A stretch of 64,000 bases of DNA, taken from Nocardioides silvaticus. GTDB taxonomy: Bacteria > Actinomycetota > Actinomycetes > Propionibacteriales > Nocardioidaceae. The stretch covers positions 62,001 to 126,000 of the forward strand of contig NZ_QGDD01000004.1 in NCBI RefSeq assembly GCF_003160695.1. The letters run 5' to 3'. Positions 40,661 to 48,780 of the stretch are shown here, piece after piece. Every line of letters starts with the position of its first letter. The first letter of the stretch is position 1. A model generated the notes under the pieces. The model saw only the letters and a list, made by a program, of their open reading frames with translations, was not told the DNA's origin and did no database searches. The position numbers and the translations under genes were made by a program.

Positions 40661-41686
40661 TCACGAACACCGGAACCCGCTTCCGGTCAATCCGACGACG
40701 ATGGTCCGACGAAGATCGTCGCTGCTGCGCCACGTGGTGCCATCCACCGTCCCGTACACGACGACGTTCCCCGTTCCCGACCACAGGAAGTCTCGGTTCA
40801 GTTCGCTGTGATGGACCACCTGGCTGGTGCCGGTCAAGACATAGCTGTGCAGGAGCTTGGTGTTCTCGCCGCCGAGCAACGCCGCCTGATAGATCTCGAC
40901 GCGGTACTGGTAGCGCGAGGTCTGGCCTGCCACGGCCGGCCAGCTCAGCGTAATCTGGTTGCTGAACGAGGCCCCGTTCGTGCACCCGACCGCGCCGACC
41001 GGCGCGGGCACCGACGCAGCGATGAACGAGACCCCGACCGTCGGTGCGTCGGTGAAGGCCGCCTGTGTCACCGCCGGACGGACTGAGGGGTGCAGCCAGA
41101 GACCGCCGATGCCGAGCGCAGCAGCACCGGCGACGATCACAGGCGTCAGGGCCGAGCCGGTCCCCCCACGCTGTGGGGTGCGCCGCACCAACGAGAGGAT
41201 CAGCGCGACCGCCACCCCGCCGAGTACGAACATGCCGACCGGACCGGACGCCCAGGCGACCAGGTACCCGAGGTGGGGCACGTGGGCGAACACCCTGTCG
41301 GCGGTGACGACGACGTACGGCTCGGCATCGGGTACCTCGTTCGCGTCTCCCTGCAGTGTGAGAGCAACGGGCCCGGCACCCTCGGTCGCGACCGCGTGGC
41401 GGTCCGTCACGCGATGGGTGATCCGGGTCCCGTTCCGGTCGACGACCGACACCACATCACCTTCGGTGATCTGGTCGGCGGGCACCTCGACCGCGAGGAT
41501 CAGACTGCCGGTCGGGATGGCAGGGCTCATCGAGCCCGACTGGACGACCATCGGCCGCACGTCGAACACAGCGGCGGCAACACCGCCGATCATGCAGACC
41601 AGGCCGAGGACCGCCCCGGCCCACAGCAGCACGTCGCAGACGATCCGAACCGGATCGCGGCGGCCGGCGTGCGCTCCGGCGGTCAT
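40661..41686 (-). CDS. SipW-type signal peptidase I fused to a substrate-like C-terminal domain
   Basis: A 341-residue membrane protein. Residues about 13-41 are a membrane helix; the ER-type S26 peptidase follows with SGSMSPAIPTG (catalytic Ser52) and TRITHRVTD (catalytic His91 in place of Lys), then helices near 148-167 and 178-197. After the last helix comes TQAAFTDAPTVG, very like the SipW-type cleavage region AAWTD of the neighbouring gene, and an extracellular domain of about 120 residues resembling a fibronectin III-like beta sandwich (ITLSWPAVAG, RYQYRVEIY). This suggests a peptidase joined to its own cargo. The ATG overlaps the TasA-like gene's stop. Confidence 0.8.
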   Translation of the reverse strand: MTAGAHAGRRDPVRIVCDVLLWAGAVLGLVCMIGGVAAAVFDVRPMVVQSGSMSPAIPTGSLILAVEVPADQITEGDVVSVVDRNGTRITHRVTDRHAVATEGAGPVALTLQGDANEVPDAEPYVVVTADRVFAHVPHLGYLVAWASGPVGMFVLGGVAVALILSLVRRTPQRGGTGSALTPVIVAGAAALGIGGLWLHPSVRPAVTQAAFTDAPTVGVSFIAASVPAPVGAVGCTNGASFSNQITLSWPAVAGQTSRYQYRVEIYQAALLGGENTKLLHSYVLTGTSQVVHHSELNRDFLWSGTGNVVVYGTVDGTTWRSSDDLRRTIVVGLTGSGFRCS

Positions 41687-42330
41687 GGTTGGCTCGCGTG
41701 GAACACGAGGTTGAGCGTCGAGGTCTGGTTCTGCATCGTGTTGGGGGCGGTACCGTCCAAGGCGACCAGCACGCAGATCGAGGTGGTGGCCCCGGGTTGG
41801 AGCACGACCGCAGCCGCGGGGAATGACGAGCTTCCTGATGTCGTGCTCACCGGCACCGCCGTCACCCACGGCGTCCCGCCAGTGCAGCTGCCCGTGCGGT
41901 TGCCGGTCGCTTGCGAGCCTGAACCCCCCACCGTGCCGTTGGCGACGACGGTGAGCTTGAGCGACGGGCTCAACGTGTTGTTCGTGGTGCTGGCAGCCGC
42001 CGTGTACTTCAGCGGGGTCGTGCCGGCGTTCCGGACGGTGATCGGCTTCGCGACGCTCTCCCCCGGCAGCATGGCGGTGAGCGAGAGGGCGGTGTAGTTC
42101 CAGGTGCCCCCCTGTCCGGTTAGCTGATCCCCTGCTGTGGCCCCGACGGCCAGGTCGAGGGTGCCTGTCTTCAGCTCGATCCCCGAGACCGTTGCCGTGT
42201 CGGTCCACGCCGCGTAGGTGCCCATGACGCCGGGTGTGAGCACCAGTCCCAGGGTCAGGAGCAGGCGCAGCCGGACCGAAGCAATCCGGAACCGACGGCG
42301 CGGACTGGAAACGGCACGGTGCGCGCTCAT
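41683..42330 (-). CDS. TasA/camelysin-like protein with SipW-dependent signal peptide
   Basis: A 215-residue exported protein. The basic N-terminus and hydrophobic core (residues about 20-38) end in GTYAAWTDTATVSG, the pattern of SipW-processed TasA/camelysin proteins. The mature part is a beta-rich Ser/Thr/Gly domain with ELKTGTLDLAVG, PGESVAKPITVRNAGTTPLKY and two Cys. TasA relatives form extracellular fibres or bind the cell wall. It overlaps the SipW peptidase gene upstream and the fused peptidase gene downstream, so all are translated together. Fibre formation here is inference only. Confidence 0.75.
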   Translation of the reverse strand: MSAHRAVSSPRRRFRIASVRLRLLLTLGLVLTPGVMGTYAAWTDTATVSGIELKTGTLDLAVGATAGDQLTGQGGTWNYTALSLTAMLPGESVAKPITVRNAGTTPLKYTAAASTTNNTLSPSLKLTVVANGTVGGSGSQATGNRTGSCTGGTPWVTAVPVSTTSGSSSFPAAAVVLQPGATTSICVLVALDGTAPNTMQNQTSTLNLVFHASQP

Positions 42331-42914
42331 ACCCGCTCCTGTTCGGTGGACGCCCCGGGGTCAGTCTCGACGGCAAACACGTCGTCCGACGTGACCGGCT
42401 TCCGTCTGCCGATCCCTACCGCCGAGAGGAACATCGCCGCGGCGTAGGCGATCAGCGCGCCCGCAACGACGTACACCCCGATCTGCTTGTCGCGCGCCGT
42501 GAGGACGCCGTTGACTCGCCCGAGGTACGGCGCGGCGTACCACAGGCGCCCGCGAACCTGCTTCTCCTGGACGGTCTCTGCGTCCGGTACGCCGTTCGCG
42601 TCGCCTTGGGTGAGCAGTCGCGACGTTCCGTCGGGCAGGGTCGTGCGACCGATGACGCGGTGAGTCACCACCTCCGCCTGTCCTGAGCTGAGCTGGTAGG
42701 TGATCACGTCACCGATCGCGATCTCGTCGAACGGGACCTGCCGCACCACCACCAGCGTGCCCGGCGGATAGTTCGGCTGCATGGAACCGGTGAGCACGGC
42801 GTAGGGGGTGCCGCCGCCGAGGCGCGGCACCACGACGGCGACGGCCAGGACCGCCCCAACCCCGAGGATGGTCAGCCAGGCGAGCACCTGGCCGACCTTC
42901 GACACCGCGCGCAC
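42327..42914 (-). CDS. SipW-type signal peptidase I
   Basis: A 195-residue ER-type signal peptidase (S26B). It has a membrane helix at residues 11-30, VLTGSMQPNYPPGT with catalytic Ser44, IGDVITYQL, VVTHRVIGR with catalytic His85, LTQGDANGVPDAE (box E-type) and a C-terminal membrane helix. The His in place of the usual Lys base marks the SipW/Sec11 class, which processes TasA-like precursors. The likely substrates are the exported proteins encoded on either side. It is 17 bp after the alternate-signal gene and overlaps the TasA-like gene. Confidence 0.88.
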   Translation of the reverse strand: MRAVSKVGQVLAWLTILGVGAVLAVAVVVPRLGGGTPYAVLTGSMQPNYPPGTLVVVRQVPFDEIAIGDVITYQLSSGQAEVVTHRVIGRTTLPDGTSRLLTQGDANGVPDAETVQEKQVRGRLWYAAPYLGRVNGVLTARDKQIGVYVVAGALIAYAAAMFLSAVGIGRRKPVTSDDVFAVETDPGASTEQERV

Positions 42915-42931
42915 CGGGACTACGACCCGAC

Positions 42932-43480
42932 TCAGTCGTGGATCTGGGTCGCGGTGACCACGTAGCTCGACAGCACCGCTGCGAGGTTCTGCGTCGAGTT
43001 GTCAGCGCCACCGTCGAACTCGACCGAGATGGTCGCGGTCAGCACGTCGCCGTCGTTGGTGTCCGTGATCGAGGTCGTCGTCTCGCCCGCCACCGTGAAG
43101 GAGGCGGTCGGGGCCAGCGAGCTCGCGAGCGCGCCGGAGGTGGTCGCACCGGTGGTAGCGAGGCCCGCCCTCAGGTGCTCACCGGTGGCCTGGATCTCGT
43201 AGGTGCAGGTCTTGGTCAGCACATCGCCCGGGACGACCAGGTCGCCCGCGACGTACTCCTTGCTCGGGGCGGACTCGCCGCCATCGAAGAACCAACCGGA
43301 GCCCTCCCCCGCGCCGGCGCCGTCGCAGTCCTCGTTGAGCAGCTTCAGCTCGCCGCTGGTGAACGTGCCACCCTCGACGTCGCCTTCGGCGCTCCAGTAG
43401 GCGAGCGTGCTCGCCCCACCGAGCAGCAGTGCCGCAGCGCCTCCGGCCGCGAGCGCACCCTTCGTCGTCTTCTTCATCAT
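42932..43480 (-). CDS. Exported protein with alternate (SipW-type) signal peptide
   Basis: A 182-residue protein. It starts at the double ATG 43480/43477 behind GGGGAGGGG; either may be used. The N-terminus KKTTKGALAAGG plus hydrophobic core ends in GASTLAYWSAEGDVEGG, the alternate-type signal found next to SipW-like peptidases in actinobacteria. The mature domain is acidic and beta-rich, with two Cys, ending in SSYVVTATQIHD. It is the first gene of the four-gene module. The 210-bp upstream gap is more A/T-rich and must hold the promoter, but I cannot fix the boxes. Confidence 0.78.
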   Translation of the reverse strand: MMKKTTKGALAAGGAAALLLGGASTLAYWSAEGDVEGGTFTSGELKLLNEDCDGAGAGEGSGWFFDGGESAPSKEYVAGDLVVPGDVLTKTCTYEIQATGEHLRAGLATTGATTSGALASSLAPTASFTVAGETTTSITDTNDGDVLTATISVEFDGGADNSTQNLAAVLSSYVVTATQIHD

Positions 43481-43690
43481 GTTCCCCTCCCCATGCGCGG
43501 CTCCCCCGAGCATGAATCGATGTCCGTCCCGGTCGTTTCTGCGGGCGGATGGTGGTTTCCCCTTCAACCAAGTGTCATCGGATCTGAGAACGAAAAGTAA
43601 AGAACCGCGGATCAGGGCGTTTACCTTCCTAAGCGCCCTGGGCGCACCCGGTCGTTAGGCTGCGCGCCACCGAGGATCGGGAGGATCGCT

Positions 43691-44485
43691 GTGACCGGAA
43701 GACCGTCGCTCACGTGGGCTGCCGCGTCGTTCGCGCTCGCTGCCACCCTCACCGGCTGCGGCGACGACGAGCAGGGAGCTGACCAGGAGGACCAACAGCA
43801 GCAGCGCAGCGTCGCCGACACCTCCGCCTCGCTCGCGGGGCTCCCCGACGACGGTCCCGCTGCGGCGTACGTCGACTGGGTCGACGCCCTCGCCCGGCAG
43901 GACGCAGCCGCCGCGTGTGCCCTCCAAGCGCCGGAGCTCACGATCGCCCTGCGGTACGACGCGATCCTCGCCGACCGCGCCGAGCTCGGGGACCCGTGCG
44001 TGGGGTTCGAGGCGCTGCTGTGGGAGGACCCGGAGTTCGACAGCGAGATCGTCGACATCGAGGTCACCCAGGAGACGCAGGAGGACGCCCTGCTGGACGT
44101 CGACCACCCCTCCGGCGACCTCACCGTGCGCGTGGTCTACCACCGCGCGAAGTGGCGGGTGTTCTCCACCTCGGCCCGGGCCGACCCCGGCGCCGACCCC
44201 GGCGACTCCGGCAGCGACGCGGGTCCCCCGCGATGGCTCCGGGCCTGGTGCTCGCTCTCCCCTCGGGACACCCGCGAGGAGATCATCGCGCTGATGGGGC
44301 CACCGTCGGGCGAGTACACCGTCGCCGACGGCGGCGAGCCGCAGCTGTGGTGGGCGCAGGACCAGTACGACTTCCGCGTCTACCTCGACGTCGACGGCTC
44401 GGTGCTCGAGCTGGTCGGCGACTACGACGCGCTCGACGGGGAGGACCGGGCTCTGCTCCCCTGCGCGGAGCTGCGGGCCTCCTAG
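43691..44485 (+). CDS. Putative lipoprotein of unknown function
   Basis: A 264-residue predicted lipoprotein from a GTG start: signal peptide with lipobox TLTGCGDDE, then a Gln/Asp-rich linker. Two small alpha/beta segments follow. The first (AAAYVDWVDALARQDAAAACAL to KWRVFS) resembles nuclear transport factor 2-like/DUF4878-type domains. The second (SPRDTREEIIALMGPPSGEY, YDFRVYLDVDGSVLELVGDYD) resembles the small beta-lactamase-inhibitor/SmpA-like fold; both are tentative. It is the only plus-strand gene between pdxT and pdxS and its stop overlaps the convergent gene by four bases. Confidence 0.65.
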   Translation: MTGRPSLTWAAASFALAATLTGCGDDEQGADQEDQQQQRSVADTSASLAGLPDDGPAAAYVDWVDALARQDAAAACALQAPELTIALRYDAILADRAELGDPCVGFEALLWEDPEFDSEIVDIEVTQETQEDALLDVDHPSGDLTVRVVYHRAKWRVFSTSARADPGADPGDSGSDAGPPRWLRAWCSLSPRDTREEIIALMGPPSGEYTVADGGEPQLWWAQDQYDFRVYLDVDGSVLELVGDYDALDGEDRALLPCAELRAS

Positions 44486-45120
44486 ACCGTCTCGGGCACC
44501 CGGAGGTGGGCCACGGCGAGCTCGTACTCCGCGGCGTCCATGATGTCGACGTCGGTGTCGCGGATGCCGGCGTCACGGATCGCCCACGCCTCCTCGCGGG
44601 AGACCTGGAGCGACTCGAGGCTCTGGAAGGCCGCGGTGGCGCAGGCGGTGTTGTGGACGCGGTCGACCATCAGGCTGGCACTGCAGAAGCCGGGCAGCTC
44701 CTTGACCCGCGGGAGCAGGGACCCGCGGTAGACGTCGATGCAGTAGTCGACGTCGGAGTGGTCGGTGCGCAGCCAGATCACCCGGCACCACCGCTCGGCG
44801 GCGGTGGTCCCGGCCCGGTGCATGACTGCGACCTCCCACTCCTGCACCTTGGCCGGCGCCTGCAGCATGCCGCCGAAGCGCCCGCGGACGGCGGTGATCC
44901 GGTCGCTGCTGGCGCGCATCGCGTCGACGGTCGCCCACGCGGTCGTGGCGATGCACTCGCCGAGACCGCGGTCGACCATCATCGAGAGCCCGACGAAGCC
45001 GTGCACCTCGCTCAGGACGTCCATGACCTCGGTCTCGATGTACGTGATGCCGCGCTCGAGGCCGTCCCGGTCGCTGCCGAGGAAGGTCGAGGAGCGCGCG
45101 AACACGGGATCAGCGAACAC
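44482..45120 (-). CDS. Protein with two dimeric alpha/beta-barrel-like repeats
   Basis: A product of about 212 residues if the GTG at 45120 is used; a TTG at 45141 and a GTG at 45105 are also possible, and no clear ribosome site decides. Two copies of one motif are visible: GFVGLSMMVDRGLGECIATTAWATVD and GFCSASLMVDRVHNTACATAAFQS (each split by variable loops), each preceded by a stretch ending in a conserved Leu. This is the pattern of ABM/EthD-like dimeric alpha-beta barrels arranged in tandem. Function is unknown. It lies just downstream of pdxS. Confidence 0.6.
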   Translation of the reverse strand: MFADPVFARSSTFLGSDRDGLERGITYIETEVMDVLSEVHGFVGLSMMVDRGLGECIATTAWATVDAMRASSDRITAVRGRFGGMLQAPAKVQEWEVAVMHRAGTTAAERWCRVIWLRTDHSDVDYCIDVYRGSLLPRVKELPGFCSASLMVDRVHNTACATAAFQSLESLQVSREEAWAIRDAGIRDTDVDIMDAAEYELAVAHLRVPETV

Positions 45121-45151
45121 CCGCCGGGGGCCCGCGCGCAATGGCTCGAGA

Positions 45152-45169
45152 GGTCGAGCCCTCGAGACC
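45152..45169. repeat. Short palindromic repeat variant at the pdxS stop codon
   Basis: GGTCGAGCCCTCGAGACC is an 18-base variant of the dispersed element. Its last base is the first base of the pdxS stop region on the plus strand, so it sits exactly at the 3' end of pdxS and may have replaced the native gene end or terminator. Confidence 0.5.
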
Positions 45170-46062
45170 TACCAGCCGCGCTCGGCGAGGCGGTGCGGCT
45201 GAGGGATGTCCTCGACGTTGATGCCGACCATGGCCTCGCCCAGGCCGCGGGAGACCTTGGCGACCACGTCGGGGTCGTCGGAGAAGGTCGTGGCCTTCAC
45301 GATCGCCTCGGCGCGCTGCGCGGGGTTGCCGGACTTGAAGATCCCCGACCCCACGAACACGCCCTCCGCACCCAGCTGCATCATCATCGCCGCATCCGCC
45401 GGGGTGGCGATGCCGCCGGCGGTGAACAGCACCACCGGCAGCTTCCCGGCGCGGGCGACCTCCACGACCAGGTCGTACGGCGCCTGCAGCTCCTTCGCCG
45501 CCACGTACAGCTCGTCGTCCGACAACGAACCGAGCCGGCGGATCTCGCCACCGATGGTGCGCATGTGCGTGACCGCGTTGGACACGTCGCCGGTGCCGGC
45601 CTCGCCCTTGGAGCGGATCATCGCCGCGCCCTCGGTGATGCGGCGCAGCGCCTCACCCAGGTTGGTCGCACCGCACACGAACGGCACGGTGAACTTCCAC
45701 TTGTCGATGTGGTGGGTGTAGTCGGCCGGCGTCAGCACCTCGGACTCGTCGATGTAGTCCACACCGAGGCTCTGCAGCACCTGCGCCTCGGCGAAGTGAC
45801 CGATGCGGGCCTTCGCCATCACGGGGATCGAGACGGCCTCGATGATGCCGTCGATCATGTCCGGGTCGCTCATCCGCGAGACGCCGCCCTGGGCCCGGAT
45901 GTCGGCCGGCACCCGCTCGAGCGCCATCACGGCGACCGCACCGGCGTCCTCGGCGATCTTGGCCTGCTCGGGGGTGACCACGTCCATGATCACGCCACCC
46001 TTGAGCATCTCGGCCATGCCGCGCTTGACCTTGGTGGTGCCCAGTTCGTGCTGCTCGCTCAT
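45169..46062 (-). CDS. pdxS: Pyridoxal 5'-phosphate synthase lyase subunit
   Basis: PdxS condenses ribose 5-phosphate, glyceraldehyde 3-phosphate and ammonia into PLP. The 297-residue TIM barrel has [22 protein letters not shown], with the substrate Lys/Asp region, [21 protein letters not shown], the second Lys site and [14 protein letters not shown] at the C-terminus. It works in a 12+12 complex with PdxT. pgsA lies 9 bp upstream on the same strand, so they are probably one transcript. Confidence 0.97.
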   Translation of the reverse strand: MSEQHELGTTKVKRGMAEMLKGGVIMDVVTPEQAKIAEDAGAVAVMALERVPADIRAQGGVSRMSDPDMIDGIIEAVSIPVMAKARIGHFAEAQVLQSLGVDYIDESEVLTPADYTHHIDKWKFTVPFVCGATNLGEALRRITEGAAMIRSKGEAGTGDVSNAVTHMRTIGGEIRRLGSLSDDELYVAAKELQAPYDLVVEVARAGKLPVVLFTAGGIATPADAAMMMQLGAEGVFVGSGIFKSGNPAQRAEAIVKATTFSDDPDVVAKVSRGLGEAMVGINVEDIPQPHRLAERGW

Positions 46063-46071
46063 GGCCCGATC

Positions 46072-46743
46072 CTAGTGCTCGGGACCGTCGCTCCCCGCAT
46101 CGGCGTCGGGAGCCGGAGCCGCGTCCAGCACCACCGCCTGGCGGTGGACCTTGAGCACCCGGAACACGACCGTGTAGGCGCTCGCCGCGGCCAGCGCCCA
46201 GAGCGTGACGTACATGAGGATCGGCAGGTCGAACAGTGCGCCGAGGCCGGTCATGACCAGGATCGAGACCAGGCGGTCGGCGCGCTCGGCGAGGCCACCC
46301 TTGGCGTCCATGCCGAGCGACTCCGCGCGCGCCCGGGCGTACGACGTCACCGAGCCCATCACCAGGCACCACAGGCTCACGCACAGGTAGAGGTAGCCGT
46401 GGTCGCCCTCGTAGTGGTCACCGGCGAAGTACAGCGCCAGCCCGCCGAAGATGGCGCCGTCGCCGATCCGGTCGAGCGTGGAGTCCCAGAAAGCGCCGAA
46501 GCTCGACTTCCGCCCGAGCACCCGCGCCATCTTGCCGTCGATCAGGTCGCTGAAGACGAACGCGGTGATGAAGAGGACCCCCCAGAACAGCTCGCCGCGC
46601 GGGAAGAACGCGAGCGCCCCGACGACGACACCGAGGGTGCCGACGAGCGTCACCGCGTCAGGGCTGATGCCGAGCTTGATGAACAGCCTCACGAAGGGCA
46701 TCAGGACGACGCCCTGCCAGAAGTCCTTGAACCGGTCGAGCAC
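46072..46743 (-). CDS. CDP-alcohol phosphatidyltransferase (phosphatidylinositol phosphate synthase type)
   Basis: A membrane enzyme of 223 residues from the GTG at 46743. The diagnostic motif is SDLIDGKMARVLGR followed by SSFGAFWDSTLDRIGD, that is D-x2-DG-x2-AR-x8-G-x3-D-x3-D. About six hydrophobic segments are seen. In actinobacteria the homologue at this locus (HIT-pgsA-pdxS region) makes phosphatidylinositol phosphate, the precursor of PI lipids; other CDP-alcohol transferases cannot be excluded by motif alone. Its start faces the TetR gene across 67 bp. Confidence 0.85.
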   Translation of the reverse strand: MLDRFKDFWQGVVLMPFVRLFIKLGISPDAVTLVGTLGVVVGALAFFPRGELFWGVLFITAFVFSDLIDGKMARVLGRKSSFGAFWDSTLDRIGDGAIFGGLALYFAGDHYEGDHGYLYLCVSLWCLVMGSVTSYARARAESLGMDAKGGLAERADRLVSILVMTGLGALFDLPILMYVTLWALAAASAYTVVFRVLKVHRQAVVLDAAPAPDADAGSDGPEH

Positions 46744-46774
46744 CCCGGCACGGTAGCCAATCCCGGCCGAACCC

Positions 46775-46819
46775 TTGACATCGAGCCAACACCGGCGGAT
46801 TCTCCTAACCGTGTTAGGA
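46775..46819 (+). promoter_or_regulatory. Leaderless promoter and overlapping palindromic operator of the TetR gene
   Basis: TTGACA at 46775-46780 is followed, after 17 bases, by GATTCT at 46798-46803; transcription from this promoter would begin at or within two bases of the GTG at 46811. A perfect inverted repeat, TCCTAAC-CGT-GTTAGGA, covers 46803-46819, overlapping the -10 end, the start site and the first codons. This is where an autoregulating TetR repressor would be expected to bind. Confidence 0.6.
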
Positions 46820-47413
46820 ACTCCTACTCGTGATCGGAAGTCCGAACGCCGTGCGGCGGTGCGGCGGGAGATCCTCGACGCCGCCTGGGAGATCGCCCGC
46901 GAGTCCGGGCTCAGCCAGATCACCCTGCGTGACGTGGCCTCCCGCATCGGGATGCAAGCGCCGTCGCTCTACACCCACGTCGACTCGAAGATGGCGATCT
47001 ACGACGCGATGTACGGCGAGGCCTGGGCCGACTACCGGGACAGCATGCTGCGCCTGGAGGAGGAGCTGCCGGAGCACCCGAGGGTCGCCATCCACCGGGT
47101 CTCGCGGCACTTCTACGACTACGCCATCGCCGACCACCCCCGGTACCAGCTGATGAACGAGCGGGTGATCCCCGGATTCGAGCCCTCGGCGGAGAGCTAC
47201 GCCCCGGCCGTGGCGGTGCTCGAGCACGGGCGCAGCCGGATCCTCGACCTCGGCGAGATCACCGAGGCCGACTTCCTCATCTGGGTGTCCCTGCTCGGCG
47301 GGCTCGTCAGCCAGCACTTCGCGAACGACCCGGGCGGCACCCGGGTCACCGACGTCCTCGCGCAGGCCGTCGACATGTGGGCCGACGCGGTCGGCCTTCC
47401 TCCCACCCCTTGA
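46811..47413 (+). CDS. TetR/AcrR-family regulator, probably autoregulated
   Basis: A 200-residue repressor-type protein. The GTG at 46811 (VLGTPTRDRKSERRAAVRREIL) is chosen because the longer frame would begin inside the -35 box. The N-terminal HTH reads ITLRDVASRIGMQAPSLYTHVDSKMAIYDAM; the C-terminal ligand domain is helical with LIWVSLLGGLVSQHFANDPGG. A palindrome overlaps its own start. The next gene, 31 bp downstream on the same strand, encodes a mycothiol-dependent-type enzyme that it probably controls. The ligand is unknown. Confidence 0.88.
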   Translation: MLGTPTRDRKSERRAAVRREILDAAWEIARESGLSQITLRDVASRIGMQAPSLYTHVDSKMAIYDAMYGEAWADYRDSMLRLEEELPEHPRVAIHRVSRHFYDYAIADHPRYQLMNERVIPGFEPSAESYAPAVAVLEHGRSRILDLGEITEADFLIWVSLLGGLVSQHFANDPGGTRVTDVLAQAVDMWADAVGLPPTP

Positions 47414-47444
47414 AGAATCCGCTCGACACCACCCGGAGCACGTC

Positions 47445-48221
47445 ATGATCGCGACCACCCCTCCCCCGACCCGACGAGGCCTCGTCCAGCCGCGGATCCG
47501 CCGACCAGCAGCGATGCACCTGGCGGCCACGGAGTACGACCGCACCGCCACGACCCTCGCGGGTCTCACGCCGGACGACTGGTCGCGGTCCACTCCGTGC
47601 CCGGCGTGGGACGTCCGGGAGCTCGCGTGCCACATGGTCGGCATGGCGACCATGGTGACCACGCCCTGGGAGACCGCCCGCCAGCAGCGGAAGGCGGCGA
47701 AGGACGCAAGGACCGCAGGCACCGACCCGCTGACCGCGCTCACCGCGCTGCAGGTCAGCGAGCGCGCAGACTGGAGCCCGGAGCGGGTCGTCGAGGCTGC
47801 GCGCAAGGTCGGGCCCCGTGCCGCTCGCGGACGAAGGCTGATGCCGTCCTTCATCAGGCGCCGCGACCTCGGACAGCCCCAGCGCATCAACGGCCGCGAC
47901 GAGGCCTGGTCCCTCGGCTACCTCAGTGACGTCATCCTCACCCGCGACCCGTGGATGCACCGGATGGACATCGCCCTCGCCACCGGGACGACGCCGTACC
48001 TGACCGAGGACCACGACGGCGTCATCGTCGCCGACGTCGTCGAGGAGTGGGCGACCCGCCACAGCGCTCCCTACGACCTCACGCTGACCGGCGCCGCCGG
48101 CGGGCACTGGAGCCGGGGCGAGGGTGGCGAGGTCATCTCGATGGACGCCGTCGACTTCTGTCGCGCCGTCTCCGGCCGGGGCGATGCGCCCGGCCTCCTT
48201 TCCGTCCAGGTCCCCTTCTAG
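47445..48221 (+). CDS. Maleylpyruvate isomerase-family (mycothiol-dependent) protein
   Basis: A 258-residue DinB/MDMPI-like protein. The N-terminal helical bundle has the metal-binding pattern DDWSRSTPCPAWDVRELACHMVG and a second His in TRDPWMHRMDIALATG, as in mycothiol-dependent maleylpyruvate isomerases and related thiol transferases. The C-terminal small domain includes YDLTLTGAAGGHWSRGEGGEV, the SCP2-like part. The reaction is not known; the family serves mycothiol-linked detoxification or isomerisation. It is in an apparent operon with the TetR gene before it. Confidence 0.82.
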   Translation: MIATTPPPTRRGLVQPRIRRPAAMHLAATEYDRTATTLAGLTPDDWSRSTPCPAWDVRELACHMVGMATMVTTPWETARQQRKAAKDARTAGTDPLTALTALQVSERADWSPERVVEAARKVGPRAARGRRLMPSFIRRRDLGQPQRINGRDEAWSLGYLSDVILTRDPWMHRMDIALATGTTPYLTEDHDGVIVADVVEEWATRHSAPYDLTLTGAAGGHWSRGEGGEVISMDAVDFCRAVSGRGDAPGLLSVQVPF

Positions 48222-48243
48222 GCAACCGACAGCTGGCTTGAGG

Positions 48244-48780
48244 TCAGGAGGCGGAGTCGGACCAGGCGTCGACCAGCAGGTCGCGGGTGTCGCCGAGAAG
48301 CTGCGGGAGCATCTTCGTGCCGGCGATGACCATCAGGTAGTTGGCGTCGCCGGACCAGCGCGGCACGACGTGCTGGTGCAGGTGTGCCGACAGCGATCCG
48401 CCGGACGCCGAGCCGAGGTTGAGGCCGACGTTGAAGGCGTGCGGCTGCGACACCTTCCGGATCGTCGTCAGCGCCTCCTTGGTCAGCTGCGCGATCTCGG
48501 CGGTCTCGGCGTCGTCGAGGTCGGTGTAGTCGGCGACGTGCCGGTAGGGCAGCACCATCAGGTGCCCCGGGTTGTAGGGGTAGAGGTTCAGCGTCGCGTA
48601 CGCCGACACACCCCGCCGCACCACCAGCGCGTCGTCGTACGACGTCGCCGGGTCGGGCGTGATCCGACAGAAGGGGCACTCGGGCAGGTCGGGGTCGGCT
48701 GCCTTGCCGTCGGAGGCGTTGGCGACGTACGCCATCCGATGGGGCATCCAGAGACGCTCCAGGCCGTCGGGGTCGGTCAC
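48244..48780 (-). CDS. HIT-family nucleotide hydrolase/phosphorylase
   Basis: A 178-residue histidine-triad protein. The GTG at 48780 overlaps the TetR stop (GTGA). It shows the N-terminal Cys pair region ECPFCRI, LNLYPYNPGHLMVLPYRHV and the triad AHLHQHVVPRW. Homologues at this position (between thrS and pgsA in actinobacteria) are diadenosine tetraphosphate phosphorylase-like enzymes that act on Ap4A or similar nucleotides. The internal MPHRMAYV is a possible later start. Confidence 0.88.
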   Translation of the reverse strand: MTDPDGLERLWMPHRMAYVANASDGKAADPDLPECPFCRITPDPATSYDDALVVRRGVSAYATLNLYPYNPGHLMVLPYRHVADYTDLDDAETAEIAQLTKEALTTIRKVSQPHAFNVGLNLGSASGGSLSAHLHQHVVPRWSGDANYLMVIAGTKMLPQLLGDTRDLLVDAWSDSAS

